A stretch of 64,000 nt of DNA from Marisa cornuarietis. Taxonomy: Eukaryota > Mollusca > Gastropoda > Architaenioglossa > Ampullariidae. The DNA lies in contig SMMW01000635.1 in the NCBI GenBank assembly GCA_004794655.1, positions 1,892,001 to 1,956,000 of the forward strand, in the 5' to 3' direction. The position numbers were made by a program, and so were the translations under genes. Below the pieces are notes generated by a model. The model worked only from the letters and a program-made list of their open reading frames with translations, had not been told where the DNA came from and ran no database searches. Shown here one piece after another: positions 52,001-58,000 of the stretch (the first letter of the stretch is position 1; each line of letters begins with the position of its first letter).

Positions 52001-55000
52001 ATGTCAAGGGCTGGATGGTGAAAAACAAGCTTAAACTAAATGATGATAAAACGGAAGCCCTCTTGTGCCATAGAAGAAGACATCAACCTTCACTAGTCAG
52101 TCTGCCCAATCACATCAAGGTGGGCGACAGCAACATCACCTTCACGTCATCCGTTAGGAATCTGGGATTTATTGTCACCGCAGACATGACCCTTGATAAA
52201 CATGTTACAGCTGTCTGTCAGTCTGCCTATTATGATAAACATGTTACAGCTGTCTGTCAGTCTGCCTACTATGAGCTCCGTAAGATCAGTGCCATCCGTC
52301 ACTTTCTCTCTACACGTGCCACCAACACTCTTGTCTGTGCGTTTGTTCTTTCACGACTTGACTACTGCAACTCCTTGCTGGCAGGCTGCCCCTCATCCCT
52401 CATTCAGAAACTCCAGAGAGTACAGAACTCCGCTGCGCGTCTAGTGCTTAGAGCAAGGAAACGGGACCATGTCACACCTCTCCTTCGTTTTCTACACTGG
52501 CTACCCGTCCGTTCTCGCATCCAGTACAAACTGTCTGTGCTGTGTTTTAATTTCTTTGCTGGCTCCTGTCCTGACTATTTCTCTGAACTTCTCATCCCTT
52601 ACTCTCCGGCCAGACAACTCCGCTCTTCCTCTGACAACCGTACTCTGACTGTTCCTGTCACCAGAACAACAACATATGGTCACAGGACTTTTGGCTACTG
52701 TGCTGCAAAACAATGGAACTCTCTTCCTCTCCATATCCGCCACCTTCCTACAATTGAATCCTTCAAATCTGCACTGAAAACGCACCTCTTCCTTGAGCAC
52801 TACTCCTAGTCCACAATGCTAGTCCTTACCCCCCCCCTTCCCTCTTGCCACTTTACCCATCACTATTTTTCTCTGTTCCTGTTACTTGATGCCTTTTGTT
52901 ATCTGTTTTTGTCAGTACTGTCGTTTTCTTTCGTCCCCTGTGTTCTGTATCTACTTAGTCCACGTCTCTTCCCCGTTTTAAGTGCTAAGAGCATACTCTC
53001 TACGAGTGTGAATATGCGCTATAAAAATCTTCACTATTATTATTATTTATTATTAATTTGATTCAGGTAAGTTGTATGCATGTATTAGGACAGGACGAAA
53101 CTCTTATTTTTCTGCGCGTTCATATTTTTACATTTGTAAATTTATATTTTTAGAGCACGATGGCGCTGAATATTCATTAATTAAATTAGTCAACTTTTAA
53201 ACTGGTTTAGATATTTTCTGTTATACAAACAAGCTTTGTGGCACTTTGTTGACAGGTTTTGCCTCTAGGCGAGAACCTAAGTTCAACAATCATACAAGCA
53301 TGGCTCAAGAACGAAAACCGCGCTGTAACTGATGAGCAGTGGGCTATAGTGAACGAAGCCATCTCCAAGTGCAGTTTCCCGCTATTCGTCAAGCTCGTTT
53401 TTGACGAGATCTGTCGGTGGAGGTCGTACACCAAGCCGTCGCAGACCGTGCTGGCCTTCACCATCCACGAGACGATCCTCAGATTATTTGAGCGAATAGA
53501 ACTGCAGCACGGTAGGAGAATACTACCCTTCCTCCTCTTGCCTAGTGCGCACGCTATACGATGTTTTTAACATTCTTTCCAAACTTTCATTTTAAATTGT
53601 AACGATTGTACGTGCTCGTAGTGTGATAGCTGTCCGTACCACGTGGTCATAGCGTGGCAGCTGTCTGTACCACGTGCTCATAGCTTGACAGCTGTCCGTA
53701 CCACGTGCTCATAGCCTGGCAGCTGTCTATACCACGTGCTCGCAAGGTGACAGCTGTCTGTAGCGCGTGCTCATAGGTTGACAGCTGTCTGTACCACGTG
53801 GTCATATAGTGACAGCTGCTGGTGTATTGTTGCAGGCAAGACGCTGGTGTCGCACGCACTGGGCTACATCACGGCCTCCAAGGACGGAGTGTCGGAGCCG
53901 GAGCTGGAGGACCTGCTGTCTCTGGACGACAAGGTGCTCAACGATGTGTACCAGTATCACCTGCCCCCCGTGCGCCGCATCCCCCCTCTGCTCTGGACCC
54001 GCATCCGCAACGACCTGCCCAAGTACCTCAGTGAGCGCGAGGCCGGCGGCGTCAACGTCATCGGATGGTAAACAACAGCCCAGGGCCCACTTGCATGAGC
54101 CATTTCTAATTTTAAACTCTTTTATATATTTAGATCATCAGATATATAAAAAAACAGCGCAGAACACAATTTAAGAATCTTTTTAAATAAAAAGTTTTAA
54201 ATAAGGTATGATTTTTTTAAGCCAGACTTTAGTTCCCGTCAGCACATTTTTCGCATGCGCTTGTGTAACCCATGTAAATGGCATAGGAGCGGATTTTGAC
54301 AAGAAAATTTTCTTAATTTGCTTCTTTCGTACAGTTTTAAGTTTTAGAAACACATTGTGCAACAAGATCCAGGTGTTACTGGTGTGAGAGGTATCACATG
54401 CGCACACTCACTATTTTTTTTTCTTGAATGGCACTAGGATAGTTTCAGTTCAATATTCAATATTTTCCCTTGAAATTTTGACATCTAGGAGTTCCGGAGT
54501 CTTCTGTTTTGTTTTTTTATTTGTGTTGGGTTTTTTTTTTTTGGTTTTTGTTGCTTTTGTTGCTGTTGTTTTTTTTTTTTTTTTTGGTTTGTTTTTGGTT
54601 TTTGTTTTTTTGTTGGGGGGGGGTACCAGCAAACGTTAATAATGTTGTTGTTGTTGATTTTGTAAGGGAAAGTGCTTCCACCTCTCAGTGATTTCGCAGT
54701 AAACGTTAATAACTGCCTGCTTCATCCTTATATATGTCTCATCTTTCTCACCAAACATTTACCATCTAGTTACCGGATATTTCACAAATATATTGCTAGT
54801 GCTAAAAGCTGTGTTTCATTATGTAAGGTACATTGTGTAAACACCCTGTGTTGTCCCAAAGGTATCATCGCCAGTTTATCGATGCTGCCAGAGAGCGCTA
54901 CTTCAGAAACCTCAATTTTGCCAGCGGCATCCACTCCAACATCAGCGAATACTTCCTAGGCTTGTGGGGAGGAGGCTCTCCAAAACCCTTTGAGTACTCC

Positions 55001-58000
55001 GAGCTTCAGCGCCAGCGATTCCATCTGATAGACACGAAGGGTGAAGAGGATCGAAAGGTCAGATTTGGTGTTAAATATTTTGGCACAACACCCCTGTATT
55101 CATAGTAACCCAGGCTATCATGTAGCAACACGAATGCAAACACACAAGGCAGACATTTTTTCTTCACCATCATGCGACAGGAGCATATCACAAAGATTTC
55201 AAATTTAATTTACTCATCACCAAACAATTTACGTGGAAAGAGTATACTTCTCCATTGTAGACGTATAGATAATTCTTCTTAAACAATCATAAATTTACTT
55301 AGTTATATATTGGGTTGTTGGAAAAGTCATGACACAGTTCTGCAACACATGAAGGTAATTCAACTTTGAAAGTACTAGAATCATTTGCGTCTGTATTATT
55401 GTATGTCATTTGACAGCTGACAGTTTTAGCTTCATTCTAAACAAAAATTAAGCGATTTGGTTGAGTTTGGAAGATTTTACAAGTCGAAGATGGTAGACCA
55501 AATATTTTAGGTAAAGAGAAAAATGCGCGTGAAGCTCGTGAAAAGCCGCGTGAAGTTTAGGGTGACGATGCTCCACAAGAAAGTCAGTACCAACGATGGT
55601 TCAGGAAATTCCGTGCTGGTCATTTTGATCTCAACAAAGCTCCTCGGTCATGGAGGCTCACCGAGGTTGATACCGTCATAATAAAGACTTTGGTCAAGTC
55701 AAACCCACGTGACGGTTGCAGAAACATTGAGCATCCATCATTCAACCGTTTACGACCTCCTGAAAAAGCTGCGATACATGAGCAAGCTCGATGTTTGAGC
55801 TCATCGTAACCTCAAAGAAGTTCATTTGACAGCTCGTATAAACATCGGCGATATGCTCATTAAACGTGAGAAAAACAATCTTTTTTGAAGCGACTGATAA
55901 CTCGTGACAAGAAGTGGATTGTTTACAACAAAGTGAGAAAAAAACGGTCTCGGTCCCGACGTGTTAATTTGCATTAAGCGACATCAAAAGAAGCTATTCA
56001 TTAGAGGAAGGCTATGCTCTCAGTGTTGTGCTTTTCGAGCTCCTTCCAGTGGATTGGGTTCAAGATAAAAATGAAAATTACAATGACTGGCTTATAACTG
56101 AAGACTGCAAAGACGACAGTGGGTGAAGTTGGTTTTTTATTATTGCTACTCTGAGATAGAGCAAGAAACCTAGACATTTTTGGAAAAGAGAAAACTTCAA
56201 CTTTGCAATAAAAAGTAATGAAAATCGCCTTGCCCGTGCTACCCGGCAAGGCCGCGATCGTGGCTTTTCGAACCAAGAGGGCTACATCAATTCAAATGTG
56301 TGGTGTGGGCCATTGGACAGTTTGAGCGAATCCATCATCCAGAAACGCCCAGAAGTCGCTAATCGTAAAGGAGTCGTGTTTCGAGACCACACACAAGTTT
56401 GATCAGCCGTCAAAAGTTATTGGAGCTTGGATGGGATCTGTTGCCACCCCACCATACTTGCCTGACCTTTCGCCCTCTGACTTCCACTTGTTTCTCTCTT
56501 CAAAATTCCTTTCGTGGTATAATGGTCAATTCAGATGAGGCTGTAAAGCAGCAACTTGCTCGGTGTGTCGCCGGTAAAGACAGGTCCTTCTATGAACGAG
56601 AAATTATGAATCTGACTAAAATGTGGACAAAGGTTATCGAACAAAACGGACAATGTATCGTTGATTGATCTTTGTTCTGTATATAAATAAACGATCTTAG
56701 AAAATTGCGTCAGGACTTTTCGGACAACCCAATCCATCTATATATATATATATATGTGTGTGTGTGTATATATATATATATCCTTCTTCCAAGAATGTAT
56801 AGTCGAAGCTACTGACTTAAGTTTTCTGTTTTTAAATCTTAGTCGCTCAGAAAATCTATGAAACAATAGTAGTTACTTCGCACATTACGTCCCTGATGAA
56901 AGGTTCCTCCACAACCAGTGGAGTTTCTGGACCCTGAGGGGCGAGTTATCCGGTACAACCTGAGAAAACTGAGTGAAATGCCTTACCATCTCACTCGCTC
57001 TCATCGGTACGAGGACCTGTACGAAAAGGTATCACCAACGACCACGTGACAGACGCTCTTGTCGCTTCCACGTGTTATCATCTTACCTCTTCGTATGTAT
57101 TAACAAATAAAAAGAGAAGGAAAATAATGTTTAAGAGATCTGTAGTTATTTGAAACTTTTGCCTTGGAAAGAAATGTATTCATAAGTGTTTTGTTTTATT
57201 GCATTAATGCTTAATTACCACAGTGACCTTGCATCGGTAGCTGATGACAGTCTAGAATTGTATGTTTTGCTGAATGCCTTATGTCCCATATAAGGTCGTG
57301 TTCAACTACGAGTGGATACATGGCAAACTGGCCTCCATGCCCCTGCAGTCCATGTTGGGTGACTTCGAGGACATGCTGGAGCACGTGTACGACAAGGACG
57401 TTCGACTCATAGCCGACGCGATTCGCCTGTCCGGTTCCATCCTGTCCCACTACCCGGACATGCTGGGTGCTCAGATCACGGGAAGACTACTGCCCTTCTA
57501 TGGGCAGAACCCAAAGATTCGATCCTTAATCCAGCAGTGTGACACCGACGGCCTCCGCCACTGTGCCTTCGTCTCGGCCTACCACTGCCTTCATACGCCT
57601 AGCGGGCCTCTGCAGTACTCCTTGGAGGGCCACCAGTTCGCACCATTCGGGATAGCAACGACATCCGATGGCAACCACTTGGTGTCGGTGTCGAACAAGG
57701 TGATAGTCTGGGACCTAAGTACGGGTGAGGTGTCTCGGATGATCACCCCGGGTATAGAGGGCATTATGCAGAACTTGTCGATCTCCCCCAACGACAAGTA
57801 CGCTGTCAGCTACACGAACAACAACCAGATTGTCGTCGCCTCCTTGCACACTGGCGACGCCTTCGTCATCAAGCCTGCTATAGATCCTGGTGATGCCATC
57901 AAGGGCACCAGCGTCTCCAACACTCATGTCGTCCTCTGGAGCAACAAAGGGTGGCAACTCTATACAGTGGAGGGGGAGTTTCAGTCTCGACACGAGTCTG

